64,000 nucleotides of DNA from a bacterium (GCA_020444325.1 JAHLLD010000002.1:62001-126000); one strand, 5' to 3'. Counted from the stretch's first letter, positions 24,130-33,328 are shown. Notes: generated by a model from the sequence alone, not told the origin. A program made the numbers and translations.

Positions 24130-26633
24130 GCTTCCTCCACAAGGTGAAGAGTGATGGTAAATGTACTGCCTCCGCCCGGAGTACTGTCGACATGGATCTC
24201 ACCGCGATGCGCGTCGACGATATGTTTCACGAGTGCAAGTCCGAGTCCCACCCCGCCATGTTCCTGTACGGCTCCGGATCGCGACCGAAAGAACGGTTCA
24301 AACAGATGTGCGATATCCTGCTCGTCGATACCGAGTCCCTCGTCAATCACTTTCAACATGGCATGCGAGCCTCTGCGCTCGGTGCGCAGTTCAATGCGCC
24401 TCGAGGTCCCGCTGTATTTCATGGCATTCGAGAGCAGGTTGGTCACGGCCTCAATCATGGCATCCGCATCCGCCTCTACCAACAACGGCGCATCATCAAG
24501 TGCGCAGATGCAGGAAAATCCCGCGACGCTGAACTGATACTGCATGACGTCGTATGCACGCTGCGCCAGGACATTGAGCTCTGTCACGTCGAAATGATAC
24601 TTCATCATTCCGCGTTCAATACGGGTGAAGTCGAGCACATTGTTGATCAATCTCCCCAGCCGGTCGCACTCTCCCTGCATGATGCCGACATATTTACGGG
24701 ATGAGGCATCGTCTTCGGGCAGCTGCTGCTCCAGTAATTCGGAAAAGAGCTTGATGGAAGTCAGGGGTGTTTTCAGATCATGGGAGACGCCTGAGACGAA
24801 GAAGCTCTTCATCTGGCTCAGCTCCCGAAGACGCGCAGCTTCACTTTTTTCGAGCAGCAGCTTCTCCTGCAGGCGCAGTCGCTGGAGATGGAGCCCGGCC
24901 TGCGTCGTGATGCTGTGCAGCATGTCCATGTCTTCAATGGTGAAACGTGTTCCCGTCCGCTTGTTGCCAAGCACGATGAGTCCGAGAACCTCGCCAGCTT
25001 CCTCGCGTATGGTAAACAGCATGACTACGCCAAAGCGGTCGGCGAACTCCATTCGCATCTCTTCGACGTCGCAGCCGTTCTCCATCACGTTCGCCAGGAC
25101 AATGGGCTTGGAAGGGAGGTCCTGCAGTCGTTCAGGATGCACGGTCAATCCCATGGAGTTCCAGCGTCGGAACCCGGATTTCGCCATGACGTCGAGATGC
25201 CTGTCCTCGCGCACCAGAAGCACCATCGCTCCGTGCAGATGCATGACTCCATCGATTCCTCGCACAATTGCCTCCGCAACCTCACCGGGCTCGACGCTGT
25301 GCTCGATATCACGGCTGATGCTGGTCAGACTTTTTCTGAAATCATATTCAACCCTGAAAAACCAGCGATCGACGGACTTCTGCACCAGTGAGCGTACGGG
25401 GATGAAAAGCAGCAATATCGGGAGCAGCGTCAGAATCGCCAGTAGATACGTGCCCATCGCTGTCGATGGCGTAAGAAGCAGCATCGCTGCGTACAGGATC
25501 AGTGCGAAAAGGATAGAAAGACTTGCCACCACGAGTGTGATGACGGTGCCCCGGCGGAAAAAGAATTCGATATCGAAGAATCGATAGCGGATGATGCCGA
25601 TGGAAATGAAACTGCCCGTCAATACCAGGGAAAGAATCAGGATGCTCTCGTCAAGGCGTACCGTGTCGACGAGGCGGTTGTATTCCGCCGGCAGCAGCCG
25701 CGTGACATACTGGGTACTGCCGAGCTGCCAGAGCAGATAGACCAGGATGCTGAAGCCTACGCCGAACACCACCCAGGCGATCTGCTTGCGGATGATCGCA
25801 TCGCGCGTATTCTGGAATGTCCGCAGCATGATCGCAATACCGATACCGCTGCACACGACCATGAACACCCGTGTGACAGTCAGCGTCCCGAAATACGCAC
25901 CAGCATGCGCAAGATCGAAGGGGAGTGTTGCGCGGTAGCTCGTGTAGAGTCCTACAACCGTCAGTATCACGCAGGGAATATACATGAGGGAGAGGACCGT
26001 GCGTGAGACCGGACGTGGACGTGGAAATACCAGTGAAAAGTGCAGGATCAGCGTCCCCAGAAAGGCATAAATGGAGGGCAGCAGTGCACGCAGCAGATGG
26101 CCGAGACCTTCCGGCTCCATCATGAAATACCCGTGCGTCAGCGCGATCACCCCGGCAACCGTGATGGCAAGATGATGAAAGAGCAGGGCTTCGGTATCGG
26201 AGGGACGCCGGGAGAGAACGAAAAATGCCAGGGCGAAAAAAATCAGTACCCCGCCGGACTGAATTACGATGTCTGTTGGCGAATAGAAGGACGCGAGCGT
26301 GTATGTCGTGTGCTTGAGGACACCGTCCCTGCGGTAGGTGATCGTGACATCACTACCGGCGTGCCGGGTGTCGAGTACCTGCTCGACATCCTCCACCTCG
26401 TGCAGTGGATAGCCGTCGACACGCAAGATGACGTCCCCGGGACGAAGGATCTGTTCCATCTTCGATATGGAGGCCACGCTGATGGAATCAGGCGCGATGG
26501 AACTGGAGTATTCCCCTTTGAGTTCAGCATGCAGCCCGCCTTTCAGACGGCTCTGTTCAACCCCGGCAACGCAGAGAAGCAGTGCCAGGACGTCCAGGAG
26601 TAGCAGCAGCGCTTTGTTCCGAAGAAACGGCAT
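24126..26633 (-). CDS. Sensor histidine kinase with PDZ, multi-pass membrane and GAF parts
   Basis: An 835-residue sensor. After a first membrane helix there is a PDZ domain at about residues 60-115 (LRPGDVILRVDGYPLHEVED). About eight further membrane helices follow to residue 430, then a GAF-like domain at about 460-600 (GLIVLGNKRTG, FTIEDMDMLHSI). A HisKA segment has the phosphorylated His in VSGVSHDLKTPLTSIKLF, and a HATPase domain has NLLSNAMKYSG, DEGLGI and HGGVGLGLALVKHIV. I choose the ATG at 26631-26633: it sits before the first helix, and a longer start would run into the terminator of the neighbouring gene. A periplasmic PDZ in a kinase suggests sensing of protein C-termini or proteolysis in the envelope. 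Confidence 0.9.
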   Translation of the reverse strand: MPFLRNKALLLLLDVLALLLCVAGVEQSRLKGGLHAELKGEYSSSIAPDSISVASISKMEQILRPGDVILRVDGYPLHEVEDVEQVLDTRHAGSDVTITYRRDGVLKHTTYTLASFYSPTDIVIQSGGVLIFFALAFFVLSRRPSDTEALLFHHLAITVAGVIALTHGYFMMEPEGLGHLLRALLPSIYAFLGTLILHFSLVFPRPRPVSRTVLSLMYIPCVILTVVGLYTSYRATLPFDLAHAGAYFGTLTVTRVFMVVCSGIGIAIMLRTFQNTRDAIIRKQIAWVVFGVGFSILVYLLWQLGSTQYVTRLLPAEYNRLVDTVRLDESILILSLVLTGSFISIGIIRYRFFDIEFFFRRGTVITLVVASLSILFALILYAAMLLLTPSTAMGTYLLAILTLLPILLLFIPVRSLVQKSVDRWFFRVEYDFRKSLTSISRDIEHSVEPGEVAEAIVRGIDGVMHLHGAMVLLVREDRHLDVMAKSGFRRWNSMGLTVHPERLQDLPSKPIVLANVMENGCDVEEMRMEFADRFGVVMLFTIREEAGEVLGLIVLGNKRTGTRFTIEDMDMLHSITTQAGLHLQRLRLQEKLLLEKSEAARLRELSQMKSFFVSGVSHDLKTPLTSIKLFSELLEQQLPEDDASSRKYVGIMQGECDRLGRLINNVLDFTRIERGMMKYHFDVTELNVLAQRAYDVMQYQFSVAGFSCICALDDAPLLVEADADAMIEAVTNLLSNAMKYSGTSRRIELRTERRGSHAMLKVIDEGLGIDEQDIAHLFEPFFRSRSGAVQEHGGVGLGLALVKHIVDAHRGEIHVDSTPGGGSTFTITLHLVEEA

Positions 26634-26722
26634 GAGATTCTTCCATTCCAGGGGAAAGAGTGCCCGGAGCTGTTGGGTGCTTGGAAACGGATTATAGAAT
26701 AATATCTGAATATCCTTTAGTA

Positions 26723-26766
26723 AAAACAACGGGCCGCCTCCAAATGGAGGCCGCCCGCTGCGTTGT
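26723..26766 (-). terminator. Terminator of the 5'-nucleotidase gene
   Basis: On the minus strand GGGCGGCCTCC / GGAGGCGGCCC with an ATTT loop, closed further by CAACG / CGTTG, is followed by five T. It separates the nucleotidase from the kinase operon. Confidence 0.9.
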
Positions 26767-26791
26767 CCGTTTCGTGTGCCGTGCTGGTACA

Positions 26792-28759
26792 TTACCGCGT
26801 CTTCAGCATTTTCAGTGTCTGTACTGTACCGTCAGCTGTGAGCATCCTGCAGAAATACATTCCTGAGGGCAATCCGTCTGCGTTGAACAGAGCGGTGTGG
26901 ACGCCAGTCGTGGCATAACCGTCGTGCAGCGTCGCGACTTCACGTCCGATCACGTCATAGACCTTGACGCTGACTGCCATTTCGCCGTTCACCTCGAACT
27001 GCACCGCAGTTTCACCGATGAACGGATTGGGGGAGCTGTTCGTGATCTTCGCCATCGGCGGGGTCGACGCCGTAGGGTTTGGGAGAATCGGGGATGGTGT
27101 CGCCACAATACGGCCGGCATGCGGTCCGCAGGGCAGCGAGGTCAGACCGGTACCGACGATATAGTTGACCAGCAATTCAAACTCGGAGTTGGCGTCGGGA
27201 TAGTAACTCAGATTGCTGTACCCGACACCGAGCGCATTGAGGAACAGTACAACGAGTTCGTTGGTGGCGACCGAGTAGGTAGCTGTCATGTCAAGGGGGC
27301 TCCCCTTGAACAGTACGGCCGACAACCGGCTGCCCGCCGGTTTCGTGGGATCGTACACGTACTTGAGATTGCGGCTGACCTGGAGGAAATACTCATCTTC
27401 GACGTCGATATCCGCCAGCGTAAATTCGAGACCCTTCGCGAGTTCGGCCCCGGTGATGTCGAAAAGAACGACCGGGAAGCCCATGGCATCCACATCATTT
27501 GCACCGTAGCCGATCATGCGAAAGATGTCGACAGGGAGAATCGGTCCGTGATACAGCGCCTGCGCAGTCGATCCACCGGGCTGCAGGCCGATATCCGCAC
27601 CTGTCATATCCTGAAACGCGTCGGAGACAAGATTGCCCACCCGCGTATCCTTGGGTCCCGGTGTCCGCAGCCTGTGCGCGACCTCGGTGAACGGGCAGCT
27701 GCAGCTCGTGATCGGCATGGAGAACATTCCCGGAACGTAGGCTTCTATTCCCTGAACCGCGGGATCCAGTGCAGCGAGCATGGTCTGATCTTCCTGAATG
27801 GAAGCATCGAGATCGACGAGCTTGTAGTGCTGCAGGGTAATTTCCCCATTATTCATGCGCAGTTCGATGTTTCCGATCTGACGGTAGAATCCCTCGGTTT
27901 GCACGATATAGACATCTTCTCCCGTCATGGCATTCTGGATCACAACCGGTTTCTTTGTCGCGAGGTGGTCATGTCCCCCGACGATGATATTGATCAGAGG
28001 AACATTGGTCGCGATGAGCTTGTCGAGCTCCATGCCCATGTGCGAGAGCAGGATGATGTAGTTGCAGTCCTGGTCGACAATCAGATCCTGGGCGATACCC
28101 CCAACCTGGGCGAGAACCTGACCGATCTCCGTCTCATCCATTCCGATGATGCGCAGGGGAGACGGCATGGAGGTGGCGTTGGTGGACGGTGTTGTCAGGC
28201 CAATGATGCCGATTTTGAAAGGACCACGTTCCACGATGGTGTACGGGTGGATGTGTCCCGCAAGTACCGGTGCGTTGGGGTAGCTCGCCGGGATTTCCAG
28301 GTTTGCAGACAGCAACGGGATGTCCGGCTCGTTCACGTAGTCTGGCACCAGGCCAAAGGTGTTGGTGATAACTTCGGTCAGGAGATCGGGACCGGCATCG
28401 AACTCGTGATTGCCAAGTGCCATCGCGTCGCAGTTCAGGGCCATCAGGGCTTCGAGGTCAACGGAGCGCTGTGTGCCGGGAGGCAGAGCGAGCAGGTTGA
28501 ACATGGGATCGCCGAAAAATGCGTCGCCTGCATGCAGCAGCACGGGCGGCAGTGTTTCGCCGTAGCAGGATTGCACATATGTCGCGGCCCGGGCCGCGCC
28601 ACCGACGAGTCCCTGGCCCGTTTGCGGCGAGCGTGGGGTGCCGGCAAGCATATTCGAATGTGTGTCATTGAGATGCAGAATCGTGAGATACTGGTTTGGC
28701 TGTGCCTGCAGCGAGACCACAAGCAACAGTGTCATCAGGGTGGTGAAAATCGACTTCAT
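26792..28759 (-). CDS. Secreted 5'-nucleotidase / cyclic phosphodiesterase with T9SS tail
   Basis: A 655-residue extracellular enzyme that should release phosphate from nucleotides. A signal peptide ends at SLQAQ near residue 19. The metallophosphatase domain has ILHLNDTHSNM, LGNHEFDAG (metal and catalytic His), LLSHMG and GGHDH. The 5'-nucleotidase C-terminal domain spans about residues 330-560 (LVSDAFQDMTGADIGLQ, then the substrate region). The last 80 residues are a T9SS sorting domain (NPFIGETAVQFEV ... VYDVIGREVATL ... LPSGMYFCRM). I choose the ATG at 28757-28759 because AAGGAGCGCATC precedes it. Its sorting domain lacks the palindrome seen in the VWA proteins. Probable role: phosphate and nucleoside scavenging. 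Confidence 0.93.
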   Translation of the reverse strand: MKSIFTTLMTLLLVVSLQAQPNQYLTILHLNDTHSNMLAGTPRSPQTGQGLVGGAARAATYVQSCYGETLPPVLLHAGDAFFGDPMFNLLALPPGTQRSVDLEALMALNCDAMALGNHEFDAGPDLLTEVITNTFGLVPDYVNEPDIPLLSANLEIPASYPNAPVLAGHIHPYTIVERGPFKIGIIGLTTPSTNATSMPSPLRIIGMDETEIGQVLAQVGGIAQDLIVDQDCNYIILLSHMGMELDKLIATNVPLINIIVGGHDHLATKKPVVIQNAMTGEDVYIVQTEGFYRQIGNIELRMNNGEITLQHYKLVDLDASIQEDQTMLAALDPAVQGIEAYVPGMFSMPITSCSCPFTEVAHRLRTPGPKDTRVGNLVSDAFQDMTGADIGLQPGGSTAQALYHGPILPVDIFRMIGYGANDVDAMGFPVVLFDITGAELAKGLEFTLADIDVEDEYFLQVSRNLKYVYDPTKPAGSRLSAVLFKGSPLDMTATYSVATNELVVLFLNALGVGYSNLSYYPDANSEFELLVNYIVGTGLTSLPCGPHAGRIVATPSPILPNPTASTPPMAKITNSSPNPFIGETAVQFEVNGEMAVSVKVYDVIGREVATLHDGYATTGVHTALFNADGLPSGMYFCRMLTADGTVQTLKMLKTR

Positions 28760-28962
28760 GATGCGCTCCTTGATCCATTGTTTTTGACAGTAGTTCATTC
28801 TGATATTCGTCGATGATGAGCAGGAAACGTCTGTTTGGGATTCGAGAGTAAACATATCAACCCGCCTCCGCGCACTTGTCATGGAAATGTCAAAGAGCTG
28901 TCAAATCCCGGTCGCGTGCCGTATTTTTGTCATGGAGAGTTGTTTCAAGCCAAGGAGTCCAG

Positions 28963-29952
28963 ATGTCCAGCATCAGCACAGTGGAAGATGTCTATCGTAC
29001 CGCAAATGCGTTTCGTCAGAGTCGGGTATTGCTCACCGCGGCTGAAATCGATCTTTTCTCTGCATTGAAATCTGACGGCAGCACTTCGAGCGAAGTTGCC
29101 GTACAGTGCGGCACCGATGCCAGAGCGACCGACCGGCTGATGAATGTCCTTGTGGGGATGGGTTTGCTGAGCAAGGCGGACGGGGTATTTCGGAACACGC
29201 CGATTGCCGAAAAACATCTCGTTAAATCGAGTCCGGCATATCTCGGCAACATCGCGCATGTGAATAATCTGTGGGATTTCTGGAGTGGACTCACGGGAGC
29301 AGTGAAGGCGGGAACATCAACGGTTCGTGACACTCCGGGAGACCGGGATGGTTCCTGGCTCGAATCCTTTATCGCGGCGATGCACCATCGCGGCGTTCCT
29401 CAGGCTCCGGGGGATGTCAATCTTATCGATCTGCATGATGCCGCCCGCGTTTTGGACGTTGGGGGTGGATCGGGTGTGTACGCGATGGCGATGCTGCGCG
29501 TCAAGCAGGATTTGCATGCGACGGTGTTCGATTTACCGGATGTCGTGCCCCTGACTGCGAGGTATATTGAGGAGAATGGCTTCAGTGCACGCATGGATAC
29601 ACTGGCCGGCAACTATCTGTATGACGATATCGGCAGCGATTACGATCTTGTGTTCCTTTCCGCCATCGTTCACAGTAATACACCTGAAGAGAACGCCCTG
29701 CTCGTAAAAAAGTGTGCCACTGCCCTCAATCCCGGGGGACAGCTGGTCATCCAGGATTTCATTATGGAAGAAGACCGGGTGCGTCCCGAACACGGCGCCC
29801 TGTTCGCTCTCAATATGCTTGTAGCCACTGCCGGCGGCGATACGTTTACCGCGGAGGAAGTGGAGGGGTGGATGACGGAGGCGGGACTCGTCGATATCAT
29901 TGTTCGTGACGCTCCCTCCGGTACCACGCAGGTGGTCGCAAGGAAGCCGTAG
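28963..29952 (+). CDS. O-methyltransferase, plant-type two-domain family
   Basis: A 329-residue SAM-dependent methyltransferase. The N-terminal winged-helix dimerisation domain (1-95: SRVLLTAAEIDLFSAL, ATDRLMNVLVGMGLL) is followed by a Rossmann domain with the SAM loop VLDVGGGSGVYAMAML near residue 163, the acidic FDLPDVVPL and LNPGGQLVIQDF. It resembles acetylserotonin and hydroxyneurosporene O-methyltransferases. The substrate cannot be told from sequence. The usual catalytic His region is represented by FLSAIVHSNTPEEN. The ATG at 28963 has AAGGAG eight bases upstream. It is divergent from the nucleotidase gene and has no obvious pathway neighbours. Confidence 0.9.
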   Translation: MSSISTVEDVYRTANAFRQSRVLLTAAEIDLFSALKSDGSTSSEVAVQCGTDARATDRLMNVLVGMGLLSKADGVFRNTPIAEKHLVKSSPAYLGNIAHVNNLWDFWSGLTGAVKAGTSTVRDTPGDRDGSWLESFIAAMHHRGVPQAPGDVNLIDLHDAARVLDVGGGSGVYAMAMLRVKQDLHATVFDLPDVVPLTARYIEENGFSARMDTLAGNYLYDDIGSDYDLVFLSAIVHSNTPEENALLVKKCATALNPGGQLVIQDFIMEEDRVRPEHGALFALNMLVATAGGDTFTAEEVEGWMTEAGLVDIIVRDAPSGTTQVVARKP

Positions 29953-30038
29953 GCCGTGTGCGCTTTCCCCGGCCCTGTCATCCCGCCGCGAACGCGCATG
30001 AATAGTTTAACCGTATTACATTTTCACCTGGGAAGAGC

Positions 30039-31349
30039 ATGAAAAACACCATCGGAATTCGTAGGGAGACCAAGGATCCAACGCAGCAGCGTGTACCGTT
30101 GTCACCAGATCAGGTCCGATCACTCGTCAACGATCATGGACTCCGTGTGCTGGTTGAGCGCATGCCGCAGCGCATATTTCCCGATGAAGAATACGCTGCT
30201 GCGGGCGCCGAACTGAGCGATGACTTCCGCGATGCGAACATCGTTTTCGGCGTCAAGGAAATCGACACCGAATACATGCTCGACGACATGGCGTACATGT
30301 TTTTCTCGCATACCATCAAGGCGCAATCCTATAACATGGATATGCTGCGAAACATGCTGCAGCGAAACATGACGCTATTTGACTACGAGTTGATCAAGGA
30401 CGCCGAGGGCCGACGCCTCGTGTTTTTCGGGAACTTCGCAGGTTACGCCGGCATGATCGATTCGATGTGGGCCATGGGGAAACGGCTCGAGCATGAAGGG
30501 ATCGCCTCACCGTTTGCAGGTGTCCGTTATGCCACGGAGTACGGTTTGCTCAGTGATGCGGAACGTGCGTTTCGTGAGATGGGTGAGCGGATCAGGACGG
30601 AGGGATTGCCGGAGGAATTGACTCCCTTCATCTGCGGCTTCACCGGGTACGGCAATGTATCGCGTGGCGCGCAGCATCTCTACGATCTGCTTCCCGTGGA
30701 AACGATAGCCGCGAAGGACCTGGCAGCGTTTTACCGGCAGGGGACGTTCTCCCGAAACGTAGTCTACAAGGTGGAGTTCAGGGAAGAAGACATGTTCGCT
30801 CCGGTGGTGGATGATGCACCATTTGAGCTGCAGGAATTTTATGATATGCCTGAGCGCTACCGTTCCATCTTCGAGCAGTACCTGCCGTACCTAAGCATGA
30901 TGATCAACGGGATATACTGGGAGCCCCGGTACCCGCGCCTGGTCACCATCGAAGCAGCGAAAACACTGTGGTCCGGCACGCAGAAGCCACGGCTCCGCGT
31001 CATCGGAGATATCACCTGTGACATCGATGGTTCCGTGCAGCTGACAGTCAAGGAAACCAACGCACTCAATCCCGTCTTTGTTTATGAGCCAAAATCAGGA
31101 CAGGTGCGGGATGGACATCAGGGGGATGGCCCTGTCATTCTCGCTGTCGACAAGTTGCCGACGGAACTCCCACGCGAGGCCTCCACGGCCTTCGGGGCAG
31201 CGCTGTTGCCGCATGTCCCTGTGCTCGCAGCCGCGGACCTCACCGTTCCCTTTGAAGCGCTGCAGCTTCCACCCGCCCTTAAAAACGCCATCATCGCTCA
31301 TCGCGGCCGCCTCACCCCCGAGTTCACCTATCTGCAGGAATACCTGTAA
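30039..31349 (+). CDS. Lysine-ketoglutarate reductase (saccharopine-forming)
   Basis: A 436-residue protein matching the N-terminal half of the animal and plant bifunctional LKR/SDH enzyme. It starts with the alanine-dehydrogenase/PNT-type segment IGIRRETKDPTQQRVPLSP, continues with PDEEYAAAGAEL, VFGVKEIDTEYM, YMFFSHTIKAQSYNM, TLFDYELIKD and the nucleotide-binding region FGNFAGYAGMIDSMWAMGKR. It would condense lysine with 2-oxoglutarate using NADPH. The partner saccharopine dehydrogenase gene converges from the other side 81 nt away, so the eukaryotic fusion exists here as two separate genes on opposite strands. The ATG follows GGGAAGAG. Confidence 0.88.
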   Translation: MKNTIGIRRETKDPTQQRVPLSPDQVRSLVNDHGLRVLVERMPQRIFPDEEYAAAGAELSDDFRDANIVFGVKEIDTEYMLDDMAYMFFSHTIKAQSYNMDMLRNMLQRNMTLFDYELIKDAEGRRLVFFGNFAGYAGMIDSMWAMGKRLEHEGIASPFAGVRYATEYGLLSDAERAFREMGERIRTEGLPEELTPFICGFTGYGNVSRGAQHLYDLLPVETIAAKDLAAFYRQGTFSRNVVYKVEFREEDMFAPVVDDAPFELQEFYDMPERYRSIFEQYLPYLSMMINGIYWEPRYPRLVTIEAAKTLWSGTQKPRLRVIGDITCDIDGSVQLTVKETNALNPVFVYEPKSGQVRDGHQGDGPVILAVDKLPTELPREASTAFGAALLPHVPVLAAADLTVPFEALQLPPALKNAIIAHRGRLTPEFTYLQEYL

Positions 31350-31372
31350 CGGTGTTCTGCACCCCAAATGCA

Positions 31373-31403
31373 CATCGTCCCCACGCAGAGCGTGGGGACG
31401 ATG
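31373..31403. repeat. Perfect 14-bp palindrome between LKR and SDH genes
   Basis: CATCGTCCCCACGC-AGA-GCGTGGGGACGATG, with 14-bp arms and a 3-nt loop, of the same X-GC-NNN-GC-X' type as the arrays at 5.8 and 9.2 kb. It lies between convergent genes and may also block readthrough, though no T tract follows. Confidence 0.85.
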
Positions 31404-31440
31404 AATCTGCAATCTGTGATTTGCAATCTGCTATTTGATC
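31404..31440. repeat. ATCTG-rich intergenic motif, copy 1
   Basis: AATCTGCAATCTGTGATTTGCAATCTG has a rough 7-8 bp rhythm of ATCTG(C/T). Related strings occur at about 35207-35236 (inverted) and 42734-42758. Confidence 0.6.
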
Positions 31441-32756
31441 TCCATCCGCCGGTCGATGAGGGCGATTCCCATGGTCTCGAGTTCGGAGAGGACGGGCTCG
31501 TAGATTTCGGGGAGCACGGGGATGTGCACACCGGTGAGGGTGATTTTTTCCTGGAGAATCATTTTCGTGGCGATGGCCGCGGGTAGACTGACGGTGCGGG
31601 CCATGGAGCTGTCGCCATCGGGGATGCCGGTGTCGACCATGGTGGAAGTGATTTTCTCCTTTTTACCGTCCGCATACTCCGCAATGAACTCGTGATGCTG
31701 AACCAGCAGATCGACTTCGCCCTCGTGATACACGAGCTTGTGCTCGAGAACGTGTGCGAACATATCGAACACGCTGCATTCGCCGAGTGGCAGAAGCTCA
31801 TCGCTGAGCAGGCCGAGCCACTCGAGCTTCTTGATACTGATGGAGTGTGCGGGGACACCGAGGGAACGTGCGATATCGCCTTCTACGTCGTCGCCGTTGC
31901 TGTCGACCAGAGCAGCCAACGCTTCACGCGGGCTGGTTTTGCTGAAATCAAAAGTGCGCTCCTGATCCAGCAGTCCCATATGCTTGTAATAATTCCACGA
32001 TTCGCAATGTCCGATGTTTCGCAAGGTACCGCGATACATGCTGTCGGCATCCTTGATGCCATAGATATCGAGGTAGGGGAGAGCGTCCCTGTTGACGTAG
32101 GCTTCAAAGGTCCCTGCGCCCGGAACATCCAGCAGCCAGTAGTGCTCGAACAACTGCTCGGGGGCAACGTCAACAGTAGCGCCATCGCGACGGTAGCGTC
32201 CATTGTTCTTTGCCGCGAGCATGACTCCTACCGGACTCCATGAAAACTTGTATCCCAGCGGATTGTTGTTGTTCTGCAGTGCAGGGAGTCCACCGCAGTA
32301 GGAGTAGAAGCTCCGCACTGTACCACCACCGGATTTCACGCCGTTGATAATGCGCATCGCGGCCATGTGATCGATACCGGGATCCACACCGATTTCATTG
32401 AGAAACAGCAGGCCCTTTTCCTTCGCTGCCGCATCCAGCGCCTTCATCTCCGGTTTCACGTATGACGTTGTCACGAGATTCTTCTCGAGTTCGAGACAGA
32501 GGTGCGCGACGGTGAGATGGTGAATCCAGGGCAGCAGACTGATGACGATATCCGCGCCTGCGATGATGTCACGCAATGCGCTCTCATCTTTGACATCGAG
32601 GGCGACAGCGTTGCCACGGGGGTGATTGCTGATCAGTGATTCGGCTTTGCTCACTGTACGCGTTGCGACGGTGAGATGAAATTCCGGTTCTTCGAGGAGA
32701 TACCGTACCAGAGGGCGTGCGACGAGACCCGCACCCAGCACGAGGACCTGTTTCAT
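31431..32756 (-). CDS. Saccharopine dehydrogenase (glutamate-forming)
   Basis: A 441-residue enzyme that should oxidise saccharopine to aminoadipate semialdehyde and glutamate. It begins with the Rossmann motif VLVLGAGLVARPLVRYL, followed by VATRTVSKAESLI, DIVISLLPWIHHLTVAHLCL, NEIGVDPGIDHMAAMR, SYCGGLPALQNNNNPLGYKF and WSPVGVML, all typical of the SDH half of LKR/SDH. AAGGAG precedes the ATG. Together with the convergent lysine-ketoglutarate reductase it gives the first two steps of the saccharopine route of lysine breakdown. The next enzyme (aminoadipate semialdehyde dehydrogenase) is not in the window. Confidence 0.93.
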   Translation of the reverse strand: MKQVLVLGAGLVARPLVRYLLEEPEFHLTVATRTVSKAESLISNHPRGNAVALDVKDESALRDIIAGADIVISLLPWIHHLTVAHLCLELEKNLVTTSYVKPEMKALDAAAKEKGLLFLNEIGVDPGIDHMAAMRIINGVKSGGGTVRSFYSYCGGLPALQNNNNPLGYKFSWSPVGVMLAAKNNGRYRRDGATVDVAPEQLFEHYWLLDVPGAGTFEAYVNRDALPYLDIYGIKDADSMYRGTLRNIGHCESWNYYKHMGLLDQERTFDFSKTSPREALAALVDSNGDDVEGDIARSLGVPAHSISIKKLEWLGLLSDELLPLGECSVFDMFAHVLEHKLVYHEGEVDLLVQHHEFIAEYADGKKEKITSTMVDTGIPDGDSSMARTVSLPAAIATKMILQEKITLTGVHIPVLPEIYEPVLSELETMGIALIDRRMEIK

Positions 32757-32972
32757 GGGAAACTCCTTGTTTCTCGAATGAGAATGTTCGGGATTATTCT
32801 ATGTGCTGCGAAGCAGCGTGAGGCTGTGATATGACACTCCTGCGGATGGCTTCTATGCAAGACGGTACAGCTGCACCGCACATACAGAAGGCAATATATC
32901 CTGTTTTCGTGAAAAATAACACGTATGATACGGAGGTAATTTCATGAAAGTCGAGGGGAAGCGGAACAGATC

Positions 32973-33152
32973 GTGAAATATTTCTTGGAAGTTCCGGCAT
33001 TGATCGCTAATTTTATAGCGAATGAATATCCACGACGGATGTTCATGCAAGCGAAGCACATTGGAAGCGTACATTTTGCTTTCTCGAAGCCAGAACCTGC
33101 GGACCCAGCCAATCCGCCCAGTACGCGAGCGATGATCAATCGCTTTTCCTGA
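32973..33152 (+). CDS. Possible small protein, 59 aa, with overlapping leader peptide
   Basis: A GTG-started frame of 59 residues (starts VKYFLEVPALIANFIANEY, ends AMINRFS). It is preceded by a 10-codon frame MKVEGKRNRS (32944-32976) that has a very good ribosome site, GGAGG seven bases before its ATG. The leader stop overlaps the GTG (GTGA), the arrangement expected for translational coupling. I recognise no family. It may instead be the remnant of a lost gene or chance. No membrane segment is clear. Confidence 0.28.
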   Translation: MKYFLEVPALIANFIANEYPRRMFMQAKHIGSVHFAFSKPEPADPANPPSTRAMINRFS

Positions 33153-33179
33153 TCCGTTTTTTTCCTGGAGTTCACGGAA

Positions 33180-33207
33180 CCCGGCCGGTAGCCCTTTACC
33201 GGCCGGG
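33180..33207. terminator. Stable hairpin, possible terminator without T tract
   Basis: CCCGGCCGGTA / TACCGGCCGGG with a 6-nt loop. No T run follows directly on either strand, so termination is uncertain; a T-rich stretch lies just before it. Confidence 0.45.
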
Positions 33208-33328
33208 ATCAGGATTCAGGGGATCAGGCTCCCTCCCGAAAAACTACCAACCATATATATCCTGTCAGCCGCCATGTCACGAACTGCCGCGGAGATTCCC
33301 TATATTTCGCACTGGCTTCACTTCAGGT

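Larger units (their letters stand above)
32757..33328. other. 572-bp gap between saccharopine dehydrogenase and pfkB-like genes
   Basis: No long conserved gene. It contains GCTGC-GAA-GCAGC (32805-32817), a strong ribosome site TACGGAGG followed by a 10-codon leader (32944-32976) and an overlapping 59-codon frame (32973-33152), a T-rich stretch near 33157, and a hairpin with 11-bp arms at 33180-33207. The last 120 bp hold the presumed promoter of the kinase gene. Confidence 0.6.

Noticed and set aside
26634-26792. Longer start of the histidine kinase at 26792
   Set aside because: The extra 53 codons run through the strong terminator of the nucleotidase gene; the ATG at 26633 directly precedes the first membrane helix.
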